Source: Dastarcus helophoroides (lineage: Eukaryota; Arthropoda; Insecta; Coleoptera; Bothrideridae). Taken from it: a DNA stretch of 64,000 nucleotides. The stretch spans positions 16,541,629 through 16,605,628 of the forward strand of contig CM053327.1 of the NCBI GenBank assembly GCA_028583605.1, in the 5' to 3' direction. The translations under genes were made by a program, and so were the position numbers. The notes under the pieces were generated by a model. The model did no database searches, was not told where the DNA came from, and saw nothing but the letters and a program-made list of their open reading frames with translations. Positions within the stretch are counted from its first letter, which is position 1. Each line of letters opens with the position of its first letter. Positions 12,141-35,070 of this stretch are shown here, piece by piece.

Positions 12141-12399
12141 TTCTGCGATAACTTTTTATATATAGAAGATAAGCACACAATGATTTCGTAAAATTAAATG
12201 ATGAATATTGTTCTTATAGTACAATTATTACCATTACTTCCAATATCAAATTTTTCAGTGAACAGAATTAGAAGCAGAATTGTTAGTTGTAAATGGTATA
12301 TGGAAAGTTTATTTTGATGCACTCATACCAAATTAATTTCACTAATAATATAGGTACCCAAGAATTCAGCACTTGCACGTGGCGAACGATTCACATAGT

Positions 12400-13065
12400 T
12401 CTATGCTAGGTTATGCATTTTTTCCTCAACTTTACTTATGAATAGAGTCTGTTGTTTTTGAGGTTTTCATCGACTTAAAATTTAAACTTTTTTAAATGTT
12501 TAACTTATTATGTTGTAACTTGGATTCTTTTCACCAGATTTCCAATTGAAAATTGAAAAAAAACTTAAGCCTTAACTCTAAATTTTAAAATTAAAGGCTA
12601 AATTTCGATATTGAAATATATATTTCGAATAAAAATTGCAAGTTTAAACCAAAATTGGTAGTTCAAAATCAAAATTTTTAAGAAAAAAAATTGCAATTGT
12701 TAGAAATATTAGGGAAAAAATTAAACATTTTTAGTTCAAAGTTAAAATTTGAAGCCAAAAATTTTAATTTTGAAAGTTCTATTTTATACCACAGTTAAAA
12801 GCTTACAACTCGCTAACAAAATGATATTAAACAGTCACAGCAAGCTCCTTTTTATTACTTATGAAATATTTGAAGTTTAATATAAATGGTTAAAAAAAAA
12901 CAAAATGAAACAAATCTTTAAACATTTTATCTGTTTTTTCTTATTTTAATTACAATGAATAAATACATCATTAAACTTGTTTAGAATTGAAAAACAAGTA
13001 AATTTCTCAATTTACTTATATTGTATCACCAACATCTGAAAGATAAACATATAAATTTGTGACAT
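12400..13065 (+). repeat. Right part of the occupied duplicate unit
   Basis: Begins with the second TCTATG (12400-12405) and continues with sequence matching 14830-15475, for example gttgtttttgaggttttca and aacttattatgtt. It is the downstream flank of the retrotransposon insertion and reaches to just before the TMEM126-like stop codon. Confidence 0.85.
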
Positions 13066-13079
13066 ATAAGTGCAACAAA

Positions 13080-13891
13080 CTACTTACCATTATGTTCTAA
13101 TTTATATTCTAATTCTGACAATTTTCGATTCACAGAGATAACAGATTTAGCTTCAAAATATGCAACAGCACTTCCCAGGAGTGCATGTCCTAAAAATATT
13201 GCCAAAAGAACATTTATAATTGGTTTAGTTTTACTTCTCCAAAGGTTAAACAGTTTTTTTGGCTCCTTGTGGATATATGGAATATCATATGTTCCATACT
13301 TTAATGCTAGCTACAATAACGTAAGTTACTGTGGTAATTATAAAAGTCCACAAAACGTACACCAATTGCTGATAATGGCGCTAATAGTGCTGGAAACACA
13401 ACACCAATAAGCGACTGAAGAGCAGCGGACCGCATTTCAACACAAACGGGGCAAGGCGTTTTTTGAAGTATGATATCTTTCAGCACAAACTGAAACGTCA
13501 CAAAATCATTACAAAAACTGTAGTTATTGATTTACTTCAATGAATACCTCTGTATGGGCGATAAAACTGATGACAGGAGGTAAAAAACAAACAGGTAAAT
13601 ATGAAGAAAGTCGTCCATAACTAAATAATTTAAATTTTGTTCTGTAATGGTTATTTAAGTATATAGAAGAAATCACAGCAGCACCACTTAAAATAGAAGC
13701 CCCATATCGAAATGCTAATCTAAAAATGGTCAATAAGTACAATTTTTCTGTTAAATTTGTGAATGACCTAACGTATCACTTTTATTTTTCCAGGTAGTTA
13801 TAATCTTTAATTGATACTTTATAGCTTCGTCCTCGGTTAGAATAACAGCATCTGCAGGTATTTCGCCTGTTCTCTTTTTTAAAAGGGCCAT
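13080..13891 (-). CDS. TMEM126A: TMEM126-like mitochondrial membrane protein
   Basis: Four minus-strand exons: 13891-13780, 13714-13548, 13489-13361, 13310-13080, totalling 639 nt and 212 aa. The first junction (donor GTGATA) is the least certain; the others have good GT-AG sites. The protein matches TMEM126 along its length: AFRYGASILSGAAVISS (first membrane segment), FLPPVISFIAHTE, then KTPCPVC (Cys106/Cys109, cf. the CETC of the human protein), RSAALQSLIGVVFPALLAP, KYGTYDIPYIHKEP and KTKPIINVLLAIFLGHALLG, about four hydrophobic segments. Family knowledge: TMEM126A/B are inner mitochondrial membrane proteins that assist complex I assembly. The symbol reflects the family, not proven orthology to A versus B. 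The stop at 13080-13082 lies a few bases from the duplicated repeat unit. Confidence 0.85.
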
Positions 13892-14319
13892 TGTCCGGTT
13901 AAAACACTTATAAACTTAACCAAAATTAAAACTGAAATTTAAGGTTATATAACTGTCACAGACTTACATATTTTTGGTTATCTTCTTCCTTTATTTAAGA
14001 AACCACTGTACCTTATTCAACAGTAAGTTAACCAGTAATAATTATCTCTATTTGGCATTGAGCAAAAAAGAACGACGCACATTATGCGCGCTGAAAAAAA
14101 TGATCTCTTATGAACGTCCAACAAATTTTTGACAAAAAAAGCAGACAACCACGTACAAAAAAAGTATACATTTGTCTGTTTTTAAGATATTTCATATTTT
14201 GGTGACACACCTGAGAACTTTCGTTGACACTCCGGTTGCGAAACACTGCTTTAGAGCATTGAATTTTGTTTTATTTATTATTTAATTAGTTAGATTCGAA
14301 AGTTGAGCTCTTAAGAAAA
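13892..14319. other. TMEM126-like gene upstream region
   Basis: No coding frame is apparent. This contains the presumptive promoter and 5' UTR of the minus-strand TMEM126-like gene, but I see no clear TATA box. A segment at 14205-14255 (ctgagaactttcgttgacac) is GC-richer and looks like an old repeat fragment. Confidence 0.4.
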
Positions 14320-15870
14320 ACGTAAAAATGTTGAGTTTAATTTGGAAGGTTTGAGGAAAATATCTACTTACATTTCGAAAAAATTGGAAAATTATAAAAA
14401 AATTTCTTGAATTATTAAGACTGACAATTTCAAGAAAAAGGTCCATTTCTAAAGAAACTCCTAATTTACAAATTTTCGAAAAGAAAATCTATAAATTTAT
14501 ACTAAAACCATTCCTAAACCTGAAATGTTTCTTAAAATTTTAAGAGTAAACTCGATGTTTAAGGAAAATATCGATTCAAATTCTTAAAATACTCTGGATT
14601 CTGGTAAAATACTTAGTAAATATCGAATTATTTTTTATAATAAAATGAGTAAATGAGTTGTTTAAAAATGTTGACCTTTCTTAGTTTACAAATTTTAAGT
14701 TTGAATTTAGAATTTAGAGAAAAACTTTCAAATTTTGAGAAAAACTATCACAGTTTACGAAAATAGAGGTTTAATTACTTTAATAAAACTTGAACAGACA
14801 TTTTTCGGGCAAAATTTCCGAAATTTTTGTCTATGCTAGGTTATGCTTTTTTCCTTACTTCACTTAATAGAGATTCTGTTGTTTTTGAGGTTTTCATTGA
14901 CTTGAAGTTTAAACTTTTTTAAATGTTTAACTTATTATGTTAACCTTTGGATTCTTTTCACCAGATTTCCAATTTAAACTTGAAAAATTAAGCTTAAACT
15001 CCAAATTTTAAAATTAAAGGCTAAATTTCTACATTGAAATCTATATTTTGAATAGAAATTGCAAGTTTAAACCAAAATTGGTAGATCAAAATCAAAATTT
15101 TAAGAAGAAAAAATTGAAATTGTTAGAAATATTAGGGAAAAAATTAAACATTTTTAGTTCAAAGTTAAAATTTTAAGCCGAAAAATTTAAATTTTGAAAG
15201 TTCTATTTTATACCACAATGAAAAGCTTACAAGTCTCTATCAAAATGATATTAAACAGTCAAAGCAAGTTCCTTTTTATTACTTATAAAATATTTAAAGT
15301 TTAATATAAATGTTAAAAAAACAAAATAAAACAAATCTTTAAATATTTTATCTGTTTTTTTCTTATTTTAATTACAATAAAGTAAATACATCATTAAAGC
15401 TGTTTAGAATTTAAAAACTAAATTTCTCAATTTACTTATATTTTATCACCATCATCTGAAAGATAAACATATAAATTCGTTGACTTTTCTTAGTTTACAA
15501 ATTTTAAGTTTGAATTTGAAATTTTGAGAAAAACTATCATAGTTTACGAAAATAGAGGATTTAACATCTTTTGAGAAAAAGTGTAAAAAAATCTAACATT
15601 TCAGTATTTATTGCTGAAAATTTTAATTTTTGAAAAACCTTCAAATGTTGGCAATTCAAAACTCCGTCTCGAAATATAAACTTCTAAAAATTTTAAATTT
15701 TTCTCTCGAAATTTTGATTTTTTCCTGTAAATGTTAATTTAAACAAAATCAAAACATTAAATTTAAACTATAAATTTTAAGAAAACTATCACAATTTAGT
15801 AGAAAAGAAAAACGTATAACTTATGGAAAAATAAATTATTTACAATTTAACTAGAAATACGATGCAAACT
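14320..15870. repeat. Nested duplication containing an empty LINE target site
   Basis: Positions 14780-15475 are a copy of 8266-8318 plus 12400-13065 without the retrotransposon; the intact target TCTATG is at 14830-14835. The copy is itself bracketed by a ~90-bp direct repeat (14668-14773 and 15479-15562, beginning cttagtttacaaattttaag). The surrounding bases are the A/T-rich low-complexity repeat. No gene is visible. Confidence 0.85.
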
Positions 15871-16273
15871 GAAAGTTAACCTAATAAAGGTTACGAAGGT
15901 CACTTTAAGGTAATCTGAAGTTTTTTACCGCACCAATCACGAGATTTTTAACAAGTTTGCTCCGAAAGGACCTCAGCTCTTATTTAAATGTGTTTTCTTC
16001 GTTCGTCAATCATGTTCAAAGGCAAGAAACGATAACCAAGCGCTTTACTTAAATGTTGATAAATAAAATAATGACCTACTATCAATAGCTTTTCATAGTG
16101 TTCGATTTCGATTTTTTGTTGAGCGATTGTGTGCAGTCTGGTAATTTCACGATGAATTGTAGCTTAAGTGGTTATCCTGTTTTGCGTGAGTTTTTTCCTT
16201 TCATGCTAATTTAAAAATGTGCGCCATCTTGGATTTTTTTTAATGTTTAATCCACTCGCAACGCATAGCCCTG
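15871..16273. other. No gene seen
   Basis: This is unique-looking AT-rich sequence between the duplication and the LINE relic, with no supported frame on either strand. Confidence 0.4.
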
Positions 16274-16655
16274 TTATGCCTTCAAAGCACCACGAGCGAG
16301 ATGCGGAAACAAGGATAGATGGCGATGAACTGCCTTCTTAAACAAGGAGAGGTTGTAATTTTTGGGAAAAATTCCGTTCGGTAGCGTGTACCATAGCTTG
16401 GAAGTTCTAAAAAAAAGTCTCCGTAGACGGAAGTCCTCACTATATCAAGCTGGACCGCACAGGAATTTGCTGTCTCCGACTGTCTTGTATGCCCTGTGAG
16501 GACCAATTCTATTAATTCCTGCGAGTATCTCCCATAAAAAGAAATAAATCACCAACCATCCGCCTCTGCTCTAGTGTTTCGAGAGAATTGGTCAAACTCA
16601 TCAATTAGGCGAATTGCCCTTTTTTGAATCGAATCCAAAAGAGTTAAAGTGTGTT
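16274..16655 (-). pseudogene. 3' relic of a second non-LTR retrotransposon
   Basis: The minus strand encodes the C-terminal tail seen in many insect LINE reverse-transcriptase proteins: TLTLLDSIQKRAIRLIDE, then (after a stop) SFYGRYSQELIELV and AVQLDIVRTSVYGD, then, in a shifted frame, LWYTLPNGIFPKNYNLSLF and KKAVHRHL up to a stop at 16274. One frameshift and at least one stop separate the parts. It is 5' truncated, as is normal for dead LINE copies. It is not a copy of the full-length element at 8.3-12.4 kb, because the C-terminal tail differs. Confidence 0.8.
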
Positions 16656-19600
16656 TTGGGGATTTTAAAACAGTTTCAATTTTTTCTTGAAGCAATTGTG
16701 TTTAATGTGATGTTTTTGCAATTAACGAAGTAGCTGCCAAATATTAATTTATTTAAATTTCATAATAAGTGAAATTACGGCATCTGCAGCTAATGCTAGG
16801 TCTCTTATCTTACGAATTCTTTTTCCGTATGACTTCATTATGTGCTGAACATGTCAAAAGCTCTTCTCACATGCGAAATTCACGCAGACATCGCTTCGAG
16901 GGTGACTTACGTTACTAAATAGGCTTATCTTAAATATATTTATTTAAAATTCGGGTCATTATTATTATTAGTTACTTATAGGCAATTATAGAATATTTAT
17001 CCTATCCCAAAATATTATTCTGATAATTTTTTCATGAAATTATCAAAATCTTTTACAATATTTAATTCCTTTGGATTTTCTTTAGCAATATAATTTTTTT
17101 TTGGAAACCATTTTCATCTTCAAGTACTTACTTTATCTCTCGAAATTATAAGAATCTTTTTTCTTATAAATAATGGATTTCACGCATCACGTTTTACTAA
17201 ATTTCCTAAATGTAAAATTTCAAACTCCTAATTCTTTCTTTCACAAAGGCCTGTTGGTTCATAGCTATGCCACTGGGTTCTAGAAACCCAATATACCAAA
17301 TATCCTTCAATACAATTCCAGCTTCTTCCAAACAAATATTTTATCTAGAAAGCATAGACAAATTATTATGAGCGGTTGATACTGTACCAGATGCAAATAT
17401 TCATTTAATTCTGTGGGCAAGGTCCAGGGTAACAACTAGTTTGAAATAGAATTCAATTTTTTGACCATCGTTTTAAATAGTTCAAAATTCGAAGCCCAAC
17501 TCAAAATTTTGACAAGATTCCCGAAATTTTGAATCTAATCTTAAAATTTCTGTAAATCTGTTTACAACCGCAGTCATTGAAAATTTCGAATTCCAGAGAC
17601 GCACTTTGTTGGACCAGAAGCTATTCCCTTGACTTGATGAACCACTTACAGAATGAGCTACACCTCGATCATGAGGATAGAACCCCGCTAAATCCTAAGT
17701 CCACAAATACACAATGCTCAATTAAAAAAGTAATTTATTAAACCTTTTGAACCCCACTACAATACACTCACATTATTAAACACTAATTATAACTAAATTT
17801 ATGCTAAAAAAAATCAGAATGTCGTTTAACAAATGGCTTACTGGAATTACTAAACAATGCTAAACATATCCAGTTTTAGGCACATTTTCCAAAAAGACTG
17901 TTAAATAAAGAATAACTAGAAACAAATTTCAAATGTTTTTGAAAGTCAAGACAAAGCAGACCTATTGTAAAGCAGTGGAACAAGGATCAAATATAATTTT
18001 TTTTAATCCTGAGATTTCCTATACTAAATTGAGACATTTTAAATCGATTGTCCAAAATAAAGAAAAAGGGCAATTAAAGGTTGTTGGGTTATTAAAAATT
18101 TTGAAGTAAGCAGGAAAGCAAGTTTAGTCATACCCGTAGTAAAATTTAACACCTTGAAATCAAGTGAGCAATCCAGTTTTTAATAATGCCTCAATTTTAC
18201 TATAAAGATCTAGATCTTATTGGCAAAAGTTGCTATTTACATCTAAATCACAGATGAATTAAAACTTCACATGTGACAACTTATAATCACTGTAGTACTC
18301 AGTTCAGATGTAATAGCAACGAGATCATTAAATTTGATGATATTTTGCAGCCTAATATGGATAATTAAGCATATCTATCAAGAACGATTGTAACATTCAA
18401 GGTGACAAAAAATGGCAGTGTTGTTTTAAGTTAAAAATACCATCACTCTCTAGATGGATCACAATTTAAGCTATACCTGACTTGACTTGAAGAAAAAAAA
18501 ATAAACATAAACATCATTTGAATTTAAAACATAAACTGGTGGAATATGCATTCTTAGCATATCCAAAACAAAGGTTAGATACCCATAACAAATATATGCT
18601 GACAAAGTTTAAATTAAATAGCTTTTTCCACATTGGCAGCTGTAAACTATTGCAATATACAGAAATACAAACCAGCACATAAATTTCTACTACAAATGAG
18701 GTAATATAATTAATTGTGTATATAATTAATAGTCAAATCAATAAGGCTTCCAAAAACAGATTCATTGATGTTTTTTTTTTGCTTTTAAGGTTTGTTATAT
18801 CGAATAACTCTGTCAGAAATGTTCCCCTTTTATTTGATTTATAGCAGACTAATATTTTAGATGTGATAAACTTTGTAACTTTAACATAAAAAATATTTTT
18901 AGTGAAATAATTTTAATAAGCAACATTCTTTTTAATGGAAATCAAACTATTTAAGAAATGTGTAGATTTTGAGTAAAAGCTTCGAAGAAGATATCGAAAT
19001 AAGTCGAGTTCTTCTAAAAAAAAAAATTAATCATGTTTTTTTGTATTAGATTATGTGATTATTCGAAAATTAAAAAAAAAAACAGACACTGACACAATAT
19101 ATTTAGATAAATATCCAAAGAACATATTAAAAATATGTATAATTTGTCAACAAAACTGTGGTTTTTATTTTTACAAACTAAACGTATAGAAAATATGGAT
19201 TTTTCAAATTTCCAGTTCTAATAGTTATTGTCCGTCGGTAATATTTCTGATATTTAAAAATTCGATATAACAAAAAACATCAAAGTCGGACCTGATTTTG
19301 AGGGTTTAGAAAATTTGACAATTTTTTCACTGTAATGATTCGACTAAAACGATAAAAATATTGATAACTACTTTCACAATATACATGTTAATTATACACA
19401 TATGGTCAGCAGATACATTACCAATCTATAGTAAATGTAAGAATCTACATGTAGAACCACGTTCAAATCGATTAGGCTGTTTGAGCGTTTCACTGCTTCC
19501 TACTTTGGAACCTCAAATTTTAATCAGGTGACAGCTTAAATAATGTGTTCATTGCCATCATTTTTTGCAGCTAATGTGAACATTTTATAATTTTACCCTC

Positions 19601-20269
19601 TATGTACACAATATATAGCTCTATTACAAGAATAGATAATCTGCAGGTTTTATTTATTCTTACTTTTTATTTAACAGCTAATACAAATACATATTTAAGT
19701 ACATGACTCAGCATTTACTCCAATAGTTTGAATCATAGATTCATCTACATACCAATTAAAACATGTATGCAATAAATGTAATTTAAAGTTGTAAAGGAAG
19801 CAGTAACTACAGCCTTAAACCTAGATGTAAATAAAAATTCCACAAACTGCAGCCTTAATAGGAGGCCATGTTAAAATATATCAACAACATATTGAACGTT
19901 ACATTAGTCATAAAAACCGTATCTAAGTAATTTCATAAACTTGCATAGGTAAAAAATTATTAAACGAAACAGCTGCTTTTTATAAAATTGCTTCTGTATT
20001 GTATGTGACTTTTCTCGACATTTAGAAATTTGTTAGATTTATCAAGATATTGCTCTTGAAACAATAGGTTTTTAAATGAACTTTTTTTGCGGTTATTATA
20101 CAGGTTCTTATATGCCTTACTGCAACGCCATGTTATAAAATTTAAATTTAATTCGGATTATTTCTGTATATTAAAAAAAAAATCATCATTTTCGCGATCT
20201 CGTTTTTATTTTCTGTAATCTTACTTGAAGAGATTTAATAAAATAAATTTCATATTTTATTGCCAAGCC
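16656..20269. other. Long gene-free stretch
   Basis: I find no frame longer than about 60 codons that looks like protein and no transposon protein trace. AT content is high but the sequence is less repetitive than elsewhere. Several AATAAA/TTTATT words occur. Part of it could be the 3' untranslated region of the minus-strand AMMECR1 gene, which ends at 21.1-21.4 kb, but no specific end can be assigned. Confidence 0.4.
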
Positions 20270-20980
20270 TAAAACTCCAATTTCAAAAATTGTGGAAATA
20301 TGTAGTTTCTAAATAGGTAATTACAACCTGGAAATTTTGATTTATTGTGGACAATCAACTCTGGCGTCAAAAAATACTGTTTCGAAAATTACGAGACAAC
20401 TTTTCAAAATTAAAATTATTCTTGTTTTAGGAATCTTCCAGTTTTTTTTTTGGAGTTTCTAATTTTTAATTTTTTTTATTATAATTCTTTAAATTGTAAG
20501 CTTTAAAGTCGAATTTAAATCAAAACCTTCAACTTTGCACCTAAAATTTTGAATACCAACTGAAAATATTGTGGATATAGCAAAAACTTGGAAATGAAAT
20601 ATATTTCAAGAAAAAATTTAAATGAAGTAAAAGGAAAAATTAAGACGTTCTTTACTTTTTATTACTTTTTCTGAATATCTGACGCTTAAATTTCATGTTA
20701 AATTTTAAACGTTCATATTTATTCCTGAAATTTTTAATATGAATTTTATGGTCGAAGTTAAGAGTTGAGATAACAGACGAAATTACGCTAAAAAAATGAA
20801 ATGTCTAAATTCTCAGAAAAAGTAGACATTTTAAGATGATATAAATTTCGAGATTATAATAAAAATTTCAAAAAACATCTGTTCCGAAAAAACCTAAATT
20901 ACGAGAAACATTACAAGTGATTTTTTTTCAGCCTGAAAGTGCTTTTAAAAAAATCGAATTTTGAAAATTTGAACAAATTT
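20270..20980. repeat. A/T-rich degenerate low-complexity repeat
   Basis: Words such as aaaattt, gaaattt and tttcaaaa recur with no fixed period. It belongs to the dispersed family that occupies a large share of this window (see 33.9-35.1, 37.0-39.5 and 59.2-62.6 kb). Confidence 0.55.
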
Positions 20981-21118
20981 TCTCTGAAATTAGCTACATA
21001 GTTAAAAGTTAAAAATATCTTTATGTTATTAAATTGATGTAACGTTCAATTCTTAAACCATTTAATCAATAAAATTGTGCAACAAAAACAAACTTTAAAT
21101 GGACTTATTAACCTTGTG

Positions 21119-21412
21119 TCACTTTCGTTTCCTGAAGGGCGAGGAGTAGTACCCGTTGTGTGGTTCAGTGGGCGTCAACATGGGGAACTCCTGTTGATAC
21201 GAAGGTCCCGGGTAATCGTCCCACCATATGGGCGCGGGAGCTGTCGGCATTGGTGGCAACATGTACTGTGATTGTGCCGATGAGGCTCCGTAAGAAGACG
21301 GAAGAGCTAGACGTGGCTGGAGCATCACTAAGGTGGCAGGGGGCACATTGTGAGAGTAGGGCATGGATATGTTTTGTGGAGGCGCCATTTGTGGACGCCC
21401 CCACACTATTTG
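21119..21412 (-). other. Candidate stop-codon readthrough extension of AMMECR1
   Basis: Directly after the AMMECR1 UAG (21415-21413) the same frame stays open for 97 codons and ends with TGA at 21121-21119. The predicted peptide is not low-complexity repeat translation: it is rich in Pro, Met, Tyr, Gln and Ser, with MPYSHNVPPATLVMLQP, SAQSQYMLPPMPTAPAPIWW, YPGPSYQQEFPMLTP and a basic end SSPFRKRK. The base after the stop is C (UAG CAA), a context known to favour readthrough in insects and other eukaryotes. No AG/GT pair is needed to reach it because it is contiguous. Alternatives: a former C-terminus cut off by a recent nonsense change, or chance. The opposite strand is also open here, so coding must be shown by conservation. 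Confidence 0.5.
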
Positions 21413-31850
<10,438 letters not shown>

Positions 31851-33386
31851 GGCTGCCGTTCCAAGAAAAAAAATATATCATTCACCATACAGCGGGGCGC
31901 CTTAGGTTAGGCCTTCATCAGGGATCAAGGGCCAAAGTAGGTTTGATCGAGGATTATAGTAAATTTCTGATGTGTCAGACATGAAGATGAGGATATTTGC
32001 TTAAACAGGGGCAATTTCTTTTTTAATACTCTCACAAAATATTCCCTTTTCGTTCTTTAACTACAATTATTACGTCAGCGATAATCTATTTCAAAACTTC
32101 CTAATTTTGTAGTGAGACTGGGGCAGTGGCAATAAGAACTGGTAAAATTTAGACTTGGTCCTCTAGTAACGCGGTGACATTTTTTAATGATCTTCTGTGC
32201 TCTTAAAATTATAACCTAAATAACAAATATTTTAATTTGTTGTGGATTGTTTTAAGAATGATTTTCTAGATTTAATGTCAATTTCTGCTGAAAATTATTA
32301 AATTCTTAATAGTGGTAATAAAAATAATATGGAAAACATCCATCTCTGCCAACCAACCCCTGAAATATAGGCAACACATTAATCATTAACATGCATGCGC
32401 GTGAAGCCAGCTTTAGTTCTGGTGATTTTTTTAATAACTTAACCAAAGTTGATTTAGCACTTCTCGGCCTACTCTTATGCACTTACGCACAATTTGCAAT
32501 AATCATGACGTTGAGTACTCTCAAGACTGTCATGAACCTTGAAACTTACCGCTTACCTGAATAGTCCATTTCAGACAAATGTGCGTAAGAATAGGCCGAG
32601 AAGTATTAAATCAATCTTTAGGCAAATTACTAGAAATTTAACCAGAACTAAAGCTGTCTTCACACGTAAGTATTTTTTTATGATTAATATGTTGCCTATA
32701 TTTCAGGGGTGGTTTGATGGAAATAACAGACACTAAATGACCTAAAAGATAAAAGAATCACTCTTAAAACAATCGACAACAAATCAAAATAATTCGGTTA
32801 GAATTTTAAGTAATACAGAAAATCATTAAGAAATGCCGTAGGGCTGCCACACGACTGTCTAAATATTGCTCGTTTCTGTTGTTACCACTACAAATTAGAA
32901 ATTCGATGCCTACTCTGACGCGAATTTATCTGAAATGAACTATAGTAGAATAATGTGAGTTCTGCGTTTAACTTTCGCTTTACACTTGCTCACACATTTG
33001 TCCGTCTTTTTTGCGTTTATTCACGGATTTGCCTGCCGCGTAAACCACATTTTTGGCTCGCTTTTGAATTGTTGATGGTTACATTTTCTGGTAAAGCATC
33101 ACCGCCGTTTTTTTTAATGTGAAATTTTAAACTTCTTTTACGATTAATATTTCTTTAATTCTTTGGCAATTGAAGCACTTTAATGGACTATTGCCATTCT
33201 TTAAATGGGCCCGATGAAACAATCCTTAAATTTTTTATTTATTTTAATGTGTTTGCTTACACATATACCGCCAAATATCAATAAAAAGAGATTAACAAAT
33301 ATTTATTTTTGTCATTTTAATTTAAACTGAAAACACCAAGCGCGCGCGCACTCAGCAAGTTGCAGGGTCAGGATGTAGACAGATTC

Positions 33387-33894
33387 TATAGGCAAACAGC
33401 TGACTTCTCCTCACTAAAAAGTTGCCATATCTAATACTGTACTGAAAAAAAGAGCACGCATCTAGCTGTCCTTGTCAATGGTGCCATTGATTGCCAATCT
33501 GCTCACATTGCCGCATTTCGTATACAGTGACGTCATTGAATGTCCACGAGGTGCTAAATACAGAAACCATAAAGGTGATTTTAAATCGCGATCCAAGCAC
33601 TTTTTGTACTAAAATTATCTTACGTAAAAAAGCAACAGAATTGGAAGAACTGATGCAAACATTTATGGAAATCGGATTTATGGGTCTGTGGCTAGCGTAT
33701 AAACCAAAAAGAATAGTCTGCAACGAAGCTATGGAAGTGACCGCTTTAGGGCAAGTTGCTTTTGAGAACCAGCTAGAAATAATTATAATACTAAAATACT
33801 ATAGAAAAACGCCAAAAATCTATCCGAAAATCTGTTTGTTTCAAAATGATGAGGCACATTTAAAACTAGGGTTGTTATGGATGTGATAACCTTT
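33387..33894. other. Unidentified open stretch
   Basis: A 131-codon plus-strand frame (33491-33886) starts MPICSHCRISYTVTSLN and is not low complexity. I do not recognise it. It has no obvious splice sites or promoter and abuts the inverted repeat, so it may be decayed transposon sequence. Confidence 0.3.
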
Positions 33895-35070
33895 TTTGAA
33901 CATTTTTACCTTTTACCATCAAAATTTGGAGTTTTTTTAAGGTTAAGTTTGGCTTCAATCAAAATTAAAATTTTTTTCCGAAATTTTCATCTGTTTTCAA
34001 AAGTTTGAATTTTTGTGAAAATTTTGACATTTTTTCAAAATTCGTCCCTTCCAAAGATGTTTTAATTTTCTTGAAGAATCTAATTTTCCAAATTATGAAT
34101 TTTTAAATTTTGAACAAATTCAAGACTTAACTAAATTCCGATTTTAAAGCTGCCTAAATTCAAAACAATCTGAAAAAAAAATAGTAGTTTCGAGTCGAAA
34201 TTTTAAGAAAAAAGTCAAATATAGAGTAAAGACAAAAATTTGAAGTTTGTGTTAGATATTTTCTAATATGTCACCATTTCAAGTTTTCTCTAAAAATTTT
34301 GACCTCAATTTCAAGATCCTCGCTTTAAATTGGAATATAAATGTATTTTTCTCTTGAAATTTTGTTTGAAATTCTCAATTTCTACGAAAAATTAGAAATA
34401 GCAAGATTTTATTGAAAATTTTGAGAAAAAAAGCGAAATCCAGGAATATTTGAAAGTTTTAGGAAGTGGGCATCGTAAAAAAATCATTAGAATTTGAGAT
34501 TTCAAGAAAAAATTGACATATTGAAATTAAAGTGAAATTTGAAGGAAAAAATTCAAGAAAGCTCGACATTTTTATTAATAACTTCAAAAAATAGGAGGTA
34601 TCAGATTATAAAAATGAAAATCCAAGTTTAAGAAAAATAACAAATTTTGAGTGTTTGTTCTGAAGAAAAAATTAAAATTTTCAGAAAAATTCGAATTTGC
34701 AAATAAAATTGCCAGGAAACTGTGCTTTAATTAAAAAGACTCAACTGCTATGGTCCAAACTTACAACAGAACACAAAAGTTTTCTCTTTAACTCGAAATT
34801 TTAGGAAAAGAAAAGAAATATTTCGAGAAAAACCTCCAAATTTCAAAAAAAGCCAAAAATTTTAAAAAAAGGGTATTTAAGTTATACAACTTAAATATCA
34901 ATTTGGTTTGCAATTTTGAGAATAAAATCCACATTTTCTAAGTTTCTAATCCAACTTTCAAAAAAAATATTCCTTAAAGAAAATTACATGAATTTGTGTA
35001 AAATTTTGAAAAGGAAAGTTCTAAAAAAACCCAAACTTTAGGATAAAGTAAAAATTATTTTAAGAACATA
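33895..35070. repeat. A/T-rich degenerate repeat block
   Basis: Continuous irregular repetition of words such as ttcaaaatttt, aatttgaag and ttttgagaaaaa. It has no protein-coding potential. Polarity changes within the block. Confidence 0.65.

Larger units (their letters stand above)
8319..12399 (-). mobile_element. Full-length non-LTR retrotransposon (CR1/Jockey group)
   Basis: A 4081-bp LINE on the minus strand. Order in the direction of transcription: 5' UTR (12399-12141), ORF1 (12140-11289), ORF2 (to 8440), and a 3' UTR of about 120 bp containing AATAAA and ending in TTATTTATT. Borders are fixed by comparison with the paralogous empty site at 14830-14835 and by a 6-bp target-site duplication TCTATG at 8313-8318 and 12400-12405. 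Both ORFs are open, with no 5' truncation, so the insertion is recent and the element may be competent. The PHD-like ORF1 and endonuclease/reverse transcriptase ORF2 point to the CR1/Jockey group; exact clade is not decided here. Confidence 0.9.

Noticed and set aside
33491..33886. 131-codon plus-strand frame
   Set aside because: No recognisable domain or gene structure; also open on the other strand.
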